From Clostridium simiarum (lineage in GTDB: Bacteria > Bacillota > Clostridia > Clostridiales > Clostridiaceae), in contig NZ_JAHLQL010000006.1 of assembly GCF_018919175.1 (NCBI RefSeq), forward strand, positions 1 to 64,000: a DNA stretch of 64,000 nucleotides. Reading direction: 5' to 3'. The translations under genes and the position numbers were made by a program. Shown piece after piece: positions 8,560-17,505 of this stretch (its first letter is position 1; every line of letters starts with the position of its first letter). The notes beneath the pieces are model-generated. The model did no database searches, had not been told where the DNA came from, and worked only from the letters and a program-made list of their open reading frames with translations.

Positions 8560-10056
8560 ATGAAAAAGGTCTTAGCTATTGATATGGGTGCTACTTCTAT
8601 AAGAGGTGTAATAGGCTATATAAATGAAAAGAAAATAGTATTAGAAGAAGTGATGAGATTTAGACATAGTATTATAGAAGTTGATGGAAGATTGCGTTGG
8701 GATTGGAACAAGATAAAATCTAATATTATTGATATTTTGTTGAATTCACAATGTCAGAATTTAAGCAGTGTTTCTGTAGATACATGGGGAGTGGATTTTG
8801 GATTACTTGATAAAGAGGGAGAGCTTTTAGAGTGTCCCTTATCTTATAGAGATCCTAGAAATACAGAATTTTTAAAAAAAACATTAAAAAAAATATCACC
8901 TATGTGCTTATATAAAATCACAGGTAATCAAATAATGGCCATTAATACTTTATTTCAGTTAGAGGCTATTCGTAATAATAATATAGAGCTTTTTCATAAA
9001 ATTTATAAAGTAGTGTTATTGCCTGATTTGATAAATTACTATTTCACAGGAAAAATATATGCTGAAAAAACTATAGCTTCTACAACGCAACTGTTTGATC
9101 AAAACAATAAGACATGGAATTATGAATTAATTAAGAATTTAGGATACAACGAAAATATATTTCCTAAAGTTATGGAAAACTGTGAAATAATAGGGAATAC
9201 AAAAGAGTCACCTATAGAAGTTCTTAATAATATGGATCTTCAGGTTGTTTCTATAGCCTCTCATGATACTGCAAGCGCTGTGGCAACTACAAGAGCTTTT
9301 TATGATGAAAAGTGTATGTTTTTATCTTGTGGAACTTGGTCGTTGCTTGGAGTATGCACTGATAAGCCTGTTATAAATAAATATACGTTTGATAATCAAT
9401 TAACGAACGAAATTGGGTTAAATAATAAGAATTTATTTTTTAAGAATATAACGGGATTATACTTTCTTGAAAGAACTATAGAAGAGTTAGAAAGTATAAA
9501 AGAATACACATATGCTGAAATTAGTGAAATTGTAGATAAAAGTTCTGAATTTAAATCTATTATATATATGGAGGCAGATTCAGTTGGGGTAAATGATAAA
9601 GTAAGTGATTATATAAGAGAATATGCACAAAAAACTAATCAATATATACCAAAAACTGATGGTGAAATATTTAGAATCATTTATGAAAGTTTGGCTTTTA
9701 GATATTATGATGCAATTCAAGATATAGAAGAATGTCAAAACACTATATATGATTCAATTCAAATTATAGGAGGCGGCTCTAAGTCTAATGTGCTTTGTCA
9801 AATGACTGCTGATATTACAAATAAAACTGTTGTGGCAGGACCTGTTGAGGCTACTGCATTAGGTAATGTAGTAACTCAATTGATTAAATTAGGTGAGATA
9901 TCTGATGTTAGACAAGCACATGATTTAATAATAAACTCTTTTGAATATAAGATTTATAAACCTAAAAATCACCATAGATGGATGAGAGCGTATGAAAAAT
10001 ATAAAACTTTAAAGAAAGAATTTTTTATGTTAAATAGTAATAATATTTCGAATTAA
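8560..10056 (+). CDS. fucK: FGGY sugar kinase, RhaB-like, probable L-fuculokinase
   Basis: A 498-residue FGGY-fold kinase. The N-terminal phosphate loop reads LAIDMGATSIRG. The body (RLRWDWNKI, SVDTWGVDFGLLD, YRDPRN) follows rhamnulokinase more closely than E. coli FucK, and the catalytic Asp is in IASHDTASA. RhaB-like kinases serve as fuculokinase in many Firmicutes. The direct linkage to fucI, GH29 and fucA makes L-fuculose the likely substrate, giving L-fuculose-1-phosphate. The start at 8560 has AAAAGGTGA just upstream; a longer in-frame TTG at 8500 has no ribosome site. First gene of the fucose operon, 14 bp before fucI. Confidence 0.8.
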   Translation: MKKVLAIDMGATSIRGVIGYINEKKIVLEEVMRFRHSIIEVDGRLRWDWNKIKSNIIDILLNSQCQNLSSVSVDTWGVDFGLLDKEGELLECPLSYRDPRNTEFLKKTLKKISPMCLYKITGNQIMAINTLFQLEAIRNNNIELFHKIYKVVLLPDLINYYFTGKIYAEKTIASTTQLFDQNNKTWNYELIKNLGYNENIFPKVMENCEIIGNTKESPIEVLNNMDLQVVSIASHDTASAVATTRAFYDEKCMFLSCGTWSLLGVCTDKPVINKYTFDNQLTNEIGLNNKNLFFKNITGLYFLERTIEELESIKEYTYAEISEIVDKSSEFKSIIYMEADSVGVNDKVSDYIREYAQKTNQYIPKTDGEIFRIIYESLAFRYYDAIQDIEECQNTIYDSIQIIGGGSKSNVLCQMTADITNKTVVAGPVEATALGNVVTQLIKLGEISDVRQAHDLIINSFEYKIYKPKNHHRWMRAYEKYKTLKKEFFMLNSNNISN

Positions 10057-10070
10057 TTGAGGAGGGTATT

Positions 10071-11852
10071 ATGAATAATCCAAAGATAGGAATTAGACCA
10101 ACAATTGATGGTAGATGGGGCGGTGTTAGAGAAAGCTTAGAAGAACAAACAATGGGAATGGCAAGGGCGGCTAAAGAACTAATAGAAAGTAATTTGAGAT
10201 ATGCTAATGGAGAAAAGGTAGAGTGTATTATTTCAGAGACAACTATAGGAGGTGGTGCAGAAGCAGCAAAATCTGAAGCATTATTTAGGGCTAACAATGT
10301 TGTTGCTACTCTTACTGTAACTCCTTGTTGGTGCTATGGTACGGAAACAATGGATTTAGACCCAAGCACTATTAAAGCCGTTTGGGGGTTTAATGGTACA
10401 GAAAGACCTGGTGCAGTATATTTGGCAGCAGTAATGGCTGCTTATGCACAAAGAGGGATACCTGCTTTTTCAATCTATGGGGCACAAGTACAAGATAATG
10501 GAGATAAAGATATTCCAGAAGATGTGAAGGAAAAAATCTTAAGGTTTGCAAAAGGTGCTATAGCTGTTGGAACTATGCGAGGTAAGTCTTATATAAATCT
10601 TGGAGCTGTTGCTATGGGCATTGAGGGGTCTAATATAGACGCTGCTTTTTTTCAAAAGTACTTAGGTATGAGATGCGAATGGGTTGATATGACAGAGATA
10701 TTAAGAAGAATTACTCTTGAAATTTATGATCATGAAGAATATGAAAAAGCTCTAGCGTGGATAAAAGAAAATTGTAAAGAAGGATATGATGTTAACTCTG
10801 GCAAGGTATTTCCTGAAATAATTAAAAAATCAAAGGTTATAGCTCCAGAGAAGGATTGGGAGTTTATAGCAAAACATGCTATTATCGTGAGAGATATTTT
10901 AGAAGGTAACTCAAAGTTAGCTAAAATGGGATGGCATGAAGAGGCCTTGGGAAGAAATGGACTTGCAGGGGGATTCCAAGGTCAAAGAATGTGGACTGAT
11001 TGGCTTCCAAATGGAGATTTTACTGAAGCGATATTATGTTCAAGTTTTGATTGGAACGGAGCAAGAAAACCAATACCTTTTGCAACGGAAAATGATACCT
11101 TAAACGGTGTAGCTATGATGCTGGGATTTTTAGTAACAAATAAAGCACCACTATTTTCAGATGTTAGAACATATTGGTCACCAGAATCTGTAGAACGAGT
11201 TGCTGATAAAAAACTTACAGGACTTGCAAAGAATGGTATAATTCACTTGATTAACTCTGGAGCCACAGCTTTAGATGGAACAGGAGCAGCTAAAGATGAG
11301 AATGGAAATGGAGTTATTAAGGAATGGTGGAATTTAACTGGTGAAGATATAAAAGATTGTTTAGATAAAACTGATTGGTGCAGGGCAAATTATGAATACT
11401 TTAGAGGTGGTGGATTTTCTTCACATTTCAAAACAGAGTCTGAAATGCCAATAACTATGATAAGGGTTAATATTGTTGAAGGAGTTGGACCAACCTTACA
11501 AATAGCAGAAGGACATACTGTGATTCTTGATGATGATATACATAAAATATTAGATCATAGAACAGATAGGACTTGGCCAACTACTTGGTTTGCACCAAGA
11601 ATAGGTGCCAAAGGTTTTGAAACAGTATATGATGTTATGGCTAAATGGGGAGCTAATCATGGGGCATCAGTATATGGACATGTAGGAAGAGATTTGATAA
11701 CTCTTGCCAGTATGTTAAGAATTCCAGTCTCTCTGCATAATATTGAAGATGTTGACATATTTAGACCACATTCATTTGGTGGATTTGGAACGAAAGATTT
11801 AGAAAGTGCAGATTATAGGGCTTGTGCAAGTTATGGCCCATTATATAAATAG
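10071..11852 (+). CDS. fucI: L-fucose isomerase
   Basis: A 593-residue protein of normal FucI length. It opens with the family hallmark IGIRPTIDGRWGGVRESLE and has TVTPCWCYGTETMD and the C-terminal SFGGFGTKDLESADYR stretch. It converts L-fucose to L-fuculose with a divalent metal in the cytoplasm. GAGGAGGG lies just upstream of its ATG. It lies between the kinase and alpha-L-fucosidase genes, spaced 14 and 12 bp, so all are in one operon. Confidence 0.95.
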   Translation: MNNPKIGIRPTIDGRWGGVRESLEEQTMGMARAAKELIESNLRYANGEKVECIISETTIGGGAEAAKSEALFRANNVVATLTVTPCWCYGTETMDLDPSTIKAVWGFNGTERPGAVYLAAVMAAYAQRGIPAFSIYGAQVQDNGDKDIPEDVKEKILRFAKGAIAVGTMRGKSYINLGAVAMGIEGSNIDAAFFQKYLGMRCEWVDMTEILRRITLEIYDHEEYEKALAWIKENCKEGYDVNSGKVFPEIIKKSKVIAPEKDWEFIAKHAIIVRDILEGNSKLAKMGWHEEALGRNGLAGGFQGQRMWTDWLPNGDFTEAILCSSFDWNGARKPIPFATENDTLNGVAMMLGFLVTNKAPLFSDVRTYWSPESVERVADKKLTGLAKNGIIHLINSGATALDGTGAAKDENGNGVIKEWWNLTGEDIKDCLDKTDWCRANYEYFRGGGFSSHFKTESEMPITMIRVNIVEGVGPTLQIAEGHTVILDDDIHKILDHRTDRTWPTTWFAPRIGAKGFETVYDVMAKWGANHGASVYGHVGRDLITLASMLRIPVSLHNIEDVDIFRPHSFGGFGTKDLESADYRACASYGPLYK

Positions 11853-11864
11853 CGGAGGTATAAG

Positions 11865-13235
11865 ATGGAAGAGAAGAAATATTTACCTAACTGGGAATCA
11901 TTAGATGGTAGGGAGATGCCTCAATGGTTTAATAATGCTAAATTTGGTATTTTTGTTCATTGGGGAGTTTATTCAGTTCCTGCATGGAGAAAATTAAATG
12001 ATGAAAGATTTGGATCATATGCTGAATGGTATTATGCAAGCGTATATAGCGATTATAAGAATAATAATGATGATTTTCATGAAAGAATATATGGAAAACA
12101 CTTTGAATATAGAGAGTTTGCTAAAAATTTCAATGCAGAATTATTTGATCCAGAATTATGGGCAGATATGTTTTATAACGCAGGAGCGAAATATGTGGTG
12201 TTAACATCAAAACACCATGAAGGATATTGTTTATGGCCAACTTCAAACAAGCATAAGGTTAATTGGAGAGTAACTGATGTTGGCCCAAATAGGGATATTC
12301 TTGGTGATTTATCTCAGGCAGTAAGAAATAAAGGAATGGAAATGGGTGTTTATTATTCTATAATAGATTGGGAAACTAATAAAAGCCATAGACCTGATAG
12401 TGGATATTTTGTACCAGAAAAGGATAGAAAGAAATATGGTATAGAGGAATCAAAATATGTTGATGAAATATTAATACCTCAATTAAAAGAATTAGTTAAT
12501 ATTTATAAACCATCTTTGATTTTTACAGATGGTGGAGAATGGGACTTAACAGAAGAAGAAAGTAAAGTTAAAGAATTTATGGCGTGGCTTTATAACAACG
12601 CTTCTAATAAAGATGAGGTTGTTATGAATGATAGATTTTGTGTTGGTATGCCTGGAAATCATGGAGATTATTATAGCACAGAATATAGAGATATAGACGG
12701 ATTTGAAAATATTCATCCATGGGAAGAGAGTAGGGGCATAGGCAAATCATATGGATTTAATAGGGCAGAGAATCTAGAAAGTTATAATACTTCCGAAGAA
12801 CTAATACATGAATTGGTGGATATTGTATCAAGAGGTGGTAATCTTCTATTAAACGTAGGACCTACAGCTGACGGTAGAATTCCAGTAATACAACAACAAA
12901 GGTTACATGATATAGGTCAGTGGCTAAAAGTTAATGGAGAATCAATTTATTCAACAAGACCCTCAAAAGTGTTAAAATCTGAGGAAACAAATATTTATTT
13001 TACAAAGAATGAGGATAATAAATGTATATATTGTATTTTAAGTAAATGGTACGATGAAAATGTAACTATTTATTCTAATGAAAAAGTTAGCGTTAAGAGT
13101 ATAAAGCTTTTAAGTTATGAAGGAGACATATCATTTGATCAAAATGAGAACAAAATTATTATTAAAACTCCTATAATAACTCCTAATACATATAATAACA
13201 AATATGCACATGTGTATAAAATAGAATTAGATTAA
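11865..13235 (+). CDS. GH29 alpha-L-fucosidase, cytoplasmic
   Basis: A 456-residue GH29 enzyme. Conserved elements in order: WFNNAKFGIFVHWGVYS (start of the barrel), VVLTSKHHEGYCLWP, MGVYYSIIDWE and SLIFTDGGEW with the nucleophile Asp222, then GGNLLLNVGPTADGRI. There is no signal peptide or anchor, so it must work on a sugar already inside the cell. It releases L-fucose from alpha-fucosyl glycans, which the neighbouring fucI, kinase and fucA then use. Because the only visible importer is the upstream lactose-type PTS, the substrate may be a fucosylated (phospho)disaccharide. The C-terminal 90 residues form the usual beta-sandwich. Confidence 0.92.
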   Translation: MEEKKYLPNWESLDGREMPQWFNNAKFGIFVHWGVYSVPAWRKLNDERFGSYAEWYYASVYSDYKNNNDDFHERIYGKHFEYREFAKNFNAELFDPELWADMFYNAGAKYVVLTSKHHEGYCLWPTSNKHKVNWRVTDVGPNRDILGDLSQAVRNKGMEMGVYYSIIDWETNKSHRPDSGYFVPEKDRKKYGIEESKYVDEILIPQLKELVNIYKPSLIFTDGGEWDLTEEESKVKEFMAWLYNNASNKDEVVMNDRFCVGMPGNHGDYYSTEYRDIDGFENIHPWEESRGIGKSYGFNRAENLESYNTSEELIHELVDIVSRGGNLLLNVGPTADGRIPVIQQQRLHDIGQWLKVNGESIYSTRPSKVLKSEETNIYFTKNEDNKCIYCILSKWYDENVTIYSNEKVSVKSIKLLSYEGDISFDQNENKIIIKTPIITPNTYNNKYAHVYKIELD

Positions 13236-13302
13236 TTATGTAAAACTAATCTATAAAAGACGGTATAGAATCTTTTCAGTAATTAAGGAAGGAAGAAAAA
13301 CT

Positions 13303-13944
13303 ATGTTAATGGAGAAGGAAAGACTAGAGCTTATAGAATTTGGAAAAAAGATGGTAAATTGCAATTTAACAAAAGGAACTGGTGGAAACTTAAGTGTTTA
13401 TAATAGGGAAAAGGGTATGGTAGCCATAACACCATCAGGAATTGATTTTTTTGAAATTAAACCTGAAGATATTGTAATTTTGGATATTGACGGAAATATA
13501 CTAGAAGGTAATAAGAAACCATCAAGTGAATTAGACATGCATATGATATTTTATAGAAATAGAGAAGATATAAATTCAGTGATTCATGCACATACAACTT
13601 ATACTACGGTTCTAGCATGTTTAAGATGGGATTTGCCAGCAACTCATTATATGATTGCTGTTGCAGGTAAAGATGTGAGATGTGCTGATTATGCAACATT
13701 TGGTAGTAAGGAATTAGCGGAAAATGCATATGAAGGAATGAAGGATAGGAAGGCTGTAATCTTAGCTAATCACGGAATATTAGCGGGGAGCACAGATTTA
13801 GCTAATGCTTTTAATATAGTTGAAGAGATTGAATATTGTTCAGAAATTTATTATAGAGCAAAAAGCATAGGTAACCCTACTATATTAGATAATAATGAAA
13901 TGAAATTGATGGATGAGAAATTCAAGTCTTATGGACAAAAATAA
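13303..13944 (+). CDS. fucA: L-fuculose-1-phosphate aldolase (class II)
   Basis: A 213-residue zinc aldolase of normal length. The metal ligands are visible: His95 and His97 in IHAHTTYTT and His157 in ANHGIL, with catalytic Glu76 in PSSELDMH. GTGGNLSV and TPSGIDF form the phosphate-binding loops. It cleaves fuculose-1-phosphate to DHAP and L-lactaldehyde. AAGGAAGG precedes the ATG at 13303; ATG 13309 is an alternative. It is the last gene of the operon and a terminator follows. No lactaldehyde reductase (fucO) or microcompartment genes are nearby. Confidence 0.93.
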   Translation: MLMEKERLELIEFGKKMVNCNLTKGTGGNLSVYNREKGMVAITPSGIDFFEIKPEDIVILDIDGNILEGNKKPSSELDMHMIFYRNREDINSVIHAHTTYTTVLACLRWDLPATHYMIAVAGKDVRCADYATFGSKELAENAYEGMKDRKAVILANHGILAGSTDLANAFNIVEEIEYCSEIYYRAKSIGNPTILDNNEMKLMDEKFKSYGQK

Positions 13945-14043
13945 ATATATTAGGGTAAAATTAAAAAGGTAAGGTCAATAAAGGACATTTTCAAACATAT
14001 ATAGATCACTTAATATAATAGTAATTGTAGATACTTGAAAAAT

Positions 14044-14092
14044 ATAGCCAATTAAGTAGGTGTATTCTGCTTAGTTGGCTATTTTATTTTTA
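14044..14092 (+). terminator. Rho-independent terminator after fucA
   Basis: ATAGCCAATTAAG pairs with CTTAGTTGGCTAT (13 bp with one G-U pair), followed by TTTATTTTT. Confidence 0.85.
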
Positions 14093-14349
14093 TATGAGGA
14101 AAAGAAATTAGTAAAATTACGAATTGTTTATGTAAAAAAGTGCAATGATTAAGTCGCGCCTCAAAGTTAAGGAAGGGATTAGGTGTTGATTAAAAGTTTC
14201 TTTGTATATTTTTTACAATAAATATATTATAATGTGAGCATAGTGAATGTAAAAAGTTAGGGAAATTTGAGAGTAATAAATGCCTCAATAAAAATCATGA
14301 ATGTGTAGCAAAGCATACTATAAGAGGTATTGGATCTATGTCAACATCT

Positions 14350-14798
14350 TAGACAGGATTTTCCGAACGAAGTTAAGAAACTTTCTTAAATCTATCTTCA
14401 CATCACTCAGAGGTTATATAGCTAATGCTGCTATGGATTCTTTTTCTGTTATATAAAGATTATATGTACTCAAAGATTGCTAAGTGGGCAACATTAAAGT
14501 CATAATATGTTACTAGGTTTACCTCCTCTTTTTTAGTGAGGTATTAAAAGACTCAATACAGGCTATCATAAGGACAATCTTTAGCACTAAATGAATGAGT
14601 GAAAATTTTAGACTCAGATATATATTAATCTATATGTTCTTTTTACACTTATTTTTATAGCTTCTGCATCTAGCGCTTGTTGTATCTTTGGTGCTCCGTA
14701 ACGTCCCTTACTAACGTTGTATATGTCAAGGATTTTTTCTTTAAGCATCTTATTTTCTTTTGATCTATTGTTATCCTTGTGCTTAAGATGTATATGGA
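14350..14798 (-). pseudogene. IS3-family OrfB relic with internal deletion
   Basis: Reading the minus strand from 14798, KEKILDIYNVSKGRYGAPKI is the start of an IS3 OrfB. After a break, AKDCPYDSLYIESFNTSLKK and IFEYI-stop-SLYNRKRIHSSI are its C-terminus. The catalytic middle is missing. The fragment fills most of the gap between fucA and the DUF4352 gene; nothing else was recognised between 14,093 and 14,349. Confidence 0.65.
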
Positions 14799-14941
14799 TC
14801 TATAAAAATTACTAAAGCTATAAATAAAGAAAGTAAGAAACATATTAATCATAAAAGAATAGAACGTATCATGCAGGAAAATGGCATAAAATCAAAGGTT
14901 TCAAAGAAATTTAAAGTTACTATTAACAATGAAATAATATG
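14793..14941 (+). pseudogene. Second IS3-family OrfB fragment, opposite orientation
   Basis: The plus strand encodes YGSIKITKAINKESKK, HKRIERIMQENGIKSK and KKFKVT, matching the 'YG-x-RI-x-x-x-L-N ... RLM-x-x-NGIKSK' segment of OrfB. It then hits a stop. It abuts the minus-strand IS3 relic head to head, so two different insertions decayed here. Confidence 0.65.
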
Positions 14942-15140
14942 ATAATCTACGAAAAAGCTAGAAATAACGAGTTTAAGGTGGCTAGTTTATTGGGGAAAGG
15001 GCAGATGTATTAAAAATAAGTAGTAGAGGGTAGTTCTTAGGGTTTCTTAAGAGCTATCTTCTTTTTAACACAATTATGGACAAATTGTAAAATTATTGTT
15101 ACAATGTAAGTGAATTTGAATTTATGGGAGGGATTTGGGT

Positions 15141-15704
15141 ATGAAGAAACCAATATATAAGAAATGGTGGTTTTGGGTTATTGTTGTTATAGTTATAGCT
15201 GGAATAGGAGGTTCTGCCGGAAATAAGAAAGATGAACCTAAAAAAGTAGATGAAGCTACTTCAGCAAAAACAGAGGATAAAAAGAAAGATGATAAGAAGA
15301 AAAAAGAACCACAAGTATTCAATGTAGGTGATGTGGTAGAATTAAAAGATTTTAAAGTTACTGTAAATAAAGTATATACAGTAGAAGGAAATGAATTTTC
15401 TAAACCTAAAGAGGGAAATGAATTCTTAGCTGTAGATTGTACAGTGGAAAATATATCAGATAGTGAAAAAACAATCTCTTCCATTATTATGTTTAAAGTT
15501 GTTGATAAAGACGGAAGAGCTGTAGAATATTCTATTATGGGTCAAACTGCGGCTAAAGCTGGGCAAATGGATGGGACAGTAGGCGCAGGGAGAAAGCTAA
15601 CAGGAGCTTACGTAGTAGAAGTGCCAAAAGGAACTACAGGATTAGAATTAGAATTTGATAGTTCTTTCTTATCTAGTGGACAAATAGTGATTAAATTAAA
15701 TTAA
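15141..15704 (+). CDS. Membrane-anchored DUF4352 protein
   Basis: A 187-residue protein of unknown role. Residues 7-24 form one hydrophobic segment (WWFWVIVVIVIAGIGG) after a short basic start, giving an inner-membrane anchor with the rest outside. A Lys/Asp/Glu-rich linker (about 30-58) leads to a DUF4352 domain, an immunoglobulin-like fold with the typical VYTVEGNEFSKPKEGNEFLAVD entry and a C-terminal SSGQIVIKLN. ATG 15141 has GGGAGGGA seven bases upstream. DUF4352 proteins are common in Firmicutes and often phage-linked, but no function is established. It is flanked by relics and has its own terminator. Confidence 0.8.
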   Translation: MKKPIYKKWWFWVIVVIVIAGIGGSAGNKKDEPKKVDEATSAKTEDKKKDDKKKKEPQVFNVGDVVELKDFKVTVNKVYTVEGNEFSKPKEGNEFLAVDCTVENISDSEKTISSIIMFKVVDKDGRAVEYSIMGQTAAKAGQMDGTVGAGRKLTGAYVVEVPKGTTGLELEFDSSFLSSGQIVIKLN

Positions 15705-15720
15705 ATTAAATTAAATTAAA
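15691..15720. repeat. Six tandem copies of TTAAA across the stop codon of the DUF4352 gene
   Basis: TTAAA is repeated six times without a mismatch. The reading frame uses the first three copies for the last residues and stop; copies four to six are non-coding. Copy-number change would not alter the protein as long as three copies remain. Confidence 0.9.
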
Positions 15721-15728
15721 ACAAAAAT

Positions 15729-15757
15729 AACCTCGGTTAATCCGGGGTTGTTTTTTA
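15729..15757 (+). terminator. Rho-independent terminator after the DUF4352 gene
   Basis: AACCTCGG and CCGGGGTT (8 bp, one G-U pair) with loop TTAAT, followed by GTTTTTT. Confidence 0.88.
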
Positions 15758-15768
15758 TACTTTATATG

Positions 15769-15789
15769 CGAATATATATTCGATATAAT
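15769..15789 (+). promoter_or_regulatory. SOS-box-like palindrome next to a -10 box
   Basis: CGAATATATATTCG is a perfect 14-bp palindrome resembling the Gram-positive LexA box (CGAAC-N4-GTTCG). It is followed directly by TATAAT (15784-15789), so a bound repressor would cover the promoter. It lies 35 bp upstream of a truncated LexA-like gene, which supports the reading. One base in each half-site differs from consensus. Confidence 0.5.
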
Positions 15790-15823
15790 GGGTATAGGAA
15801 ATATAAATAGTGAGGTGAGATTT

Positions 15824-15952
15824 ATGGAACTAACTAAAAAAGAGCAAAATATTTTAAACACAATAAATAACTACATAAAGCAAAATGAAATACCGCCTAC
15901 AATAAGGAAATTAGGAGATATAACTGGATTGAAATGTACATGGCTAAGATAA
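15824..15952 (+). pseudogene. Truncated LexA-like DNA-binding domain
   Basis: A 42-residue frame starts at ATG 15824 after GAGGTGAGA. MELTKKEQNILNTINNYI, then EIPPTIRKLGDITGLK, matches the LexA N-terminal winged helix (LT-x-x-Q-x-x-IL-x-x-I-x-x-Y ... G-x-PPT-x-R-x-I). It stops before the third helix is complete, and the protease domain is absent. The following 130 bp hold a short charged frame ending DKLKEIEEILLNGGDVSKVL, perhaps the tail of another fragment. Probably the remnant of a phage or accessory LexA-like regulator. Confidence 0.6.
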
Positions 15953-16142
15953 AAGATAAAGGGCAGAGGGAGCATTATAAGAGCTTTATGAAATACATGC
16001 TGCTATAAGTAATGATGAGGAAGATAAGTTAAAAGAAATAGAAGAAATATTACTAAATGGTGGAGATGTTAGTAAAGTATTGTAATATATTCCTAATGTA
16101 CTGTATAATGATATTATATATTGCATTTGAGAGGGAATTATA

Positions 16143-16379
16143 ATGAAATGTCTTAAATGTGGAAGTGAAAATGTTAATGTGCAAGCAGTAACACATGTTA
16201 AAAATAAAAAGCATGGTGTTATTTATTGGTTATTTATTGGATGGTGGTTAGAATTAATAATGTGGCTATTCTTAACATTACCATGGTTAATTATTAAAAT
16301 ATTTAAACCTAAAAAAATAAGAAGTAAAATACATAGTCAAGCGGTTTGTCAGACATGTGGCAAAACTTGGAGAGTTTAA
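16143..16379 (+). CDS. Small zinc-ribbon membrane protein
   Basis: A 78-residue protein with two CxxC pairs at its ends (CLKCGS near the start and CQTCGKTW near the end) that would fold together into a zinc ribbon. They flank a hydrophobic hairpin (about residues 27-55, rich in Trp, Leu and Ile). Proteins like this occur in phage and accessory regions of Firmicutes; no function is known. GAGAGGGA lies upstream of the ATG. The terminator hairpin begins within its stop codon. Confidence 0.65.
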   Translation: MKCLKCGSENVNVQAVTHVKNKKHGVIYWLFIGWWLELIMWLFLTLPWLIIKIFKPKKIRSKIHSQAVCQTCGKTWRV

Positions 16380-16404
16380 GCACCTATGTTAGGTGCTTTT
16401 ATTA
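16378..16404 (+). terminator. Rho-independent terminator overlapping the zinc-ribbon stop codon
   Basis: AAGCACCTA and TAGGTGCTT (perfect 9 bp), loop TGT, then TTTATT. The left arm includes the last bases of the TAA stop. Confidence 0.88.
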
Positions 16405-16490
16405 TGTATAAAAATAATATAATAAAAAAGAAGCTAGTAAATAATCATATGTAATATGTAATTAAAGTTAAAATATTAAAATTTGAGAAT

Positions 16491-16742
16491 ATGACTGATG
16501 AATGGTTAGATTTTATTGCAGCTTGTAGAAGTGGATTTGTACATGATTATGATATAGTAGAAGGCCCAATGGCAGATGATATTGTTTGGAATTATGTAAA
16601 TGATTTTTTAGATGGAGACATTACTAGAAAAGTTTTTTGGGAGTTAGCAAAGTTTAAATATCCTACTCATCAAATAAGCCTTCATACTTTAAAAGCGTTA
16701 GACTGTCTTAAATTTGAAAGGATTGAAATTATAAATGAATGA
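16491..16742 (+). pseudogene. C-terminal half of a DUF3990 protein
   Basis: The 83-residue frame has EEWLDF-like MTDEWLDFIAACRSG, then YDIVEGPMADD and ISLHTLKALDCLKF. These match the C-terminal half of DUF3990 proteins (WLDFV, YDIVIGPVAND, FHTEKAL-x-LKF). The N-terminal half with the 'YHGS' fold is missing and no good ribosome site precedes the ATG. Full-length DUF3990 proteins resemble ADP-ribosyltransferases and sit in small cassettes with DUF3791 partners. This looks like a broken cassette. Confidence 0.6.
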
Positions 16743-17085
16743 TACTGAAAAAATAAATTATTTTATGTTTGTTCAATCATAGAATTTATAGGAAGAAAGA
16801 CGAAAAATAGAAGATCAACTATTGTAAAAATACTTGGAAAGAAGGAACTAAATAGGCAACTAGAACTTGCTGATGTTAATCATTGTTTATCATTTGAGCA
16901 AGTAGCAGATGAGATAATAGAGTATTTTAATATCCAAGAAGGTGATTTTGATTCAGTAGGGTTGCTTATGCAAATATAAGGTACCAAGCTTCCAAGCAAT
17001 AGGCAAAGAATATCAAAGATTAATAATAGATGTAAGTTCAGAACAATATAATATAGTAGATGTGCTATTAGCGTTCACTTCATAG
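16735..17085 (+). pseudogene. Frameshifted small protein following the DUF3990 fragment
   Basis: The frame starts in the overlap with the DUF3990 fragment (MNDTEKINYFMFV) and hits a stop. Reading continues in another frame with EFIGRKTKNRRSTIVKILGK, LADVNHCLSFEQVADEIIEY and, after a further shift, PSFQAIGKEYQRLIIDVS to a stop. The start resembles partners of DUF3990 (DUF3791-like), but the rest was not recognised. At least two frameshifts. Confidence 0.4.
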
Positions 17086-17410
17086 CATGCCCTATTATTT
17101 TTCTAATATAAAGATCCATAACTGAAGCTAAATATTACCAGCCATCTTTAATTGTGTGGATGTAGATTATGGCAGTAACTCATTTCTCAGTAATAGTGTT
17201 AGTAGAGAAATCTCCTTTTAAAACGTTTTCTTTACCCTCTGTTTTGCTTTTACTTGTTGCAGATTTAAACCTTTTTACAACTATAGATTTTATGACTAAC
17301 TTATTCATAAAGCGCTGAGTTCTATTTAGACTTATAACTATACCTTTACCCCTAAGTGTCTTATTTATCCTTGGTGCTCCGTAAGCTTTATCGCTTTCTT
17401 CAATGATGAT
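17085..17410 (-). pseudogene. IS3-family OrfB central fragment
   Basis: The minus strand encodes KAYGAPRINKTLRGKGIVIS, then RTQRFMNKL, VTAIIYIHTIKDGWYLA (with one internal stop) and VMDLYIRKIIG. This is the rve catalytic core of OrfB with the first Asp replaced (VTAI for VTDI). Both ends are missing. Confidence 0.65.
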
Positions 17411-17505
17411 TACAAGTATAAAAGGAATTTACAAATAATTGAATGGAATCATAAAGGATAAGTAATTAAGCAAGAATAATAGTGTGAGATAAGGAGATGG
17501 GAAAA

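Noticed and set aside
15691..15720. TTAAA tandem repeat as a phase-variation switch
   Set aside because: The stop codon is reached within the first three copies, so copy-number changes above that leave the protein unchanged.
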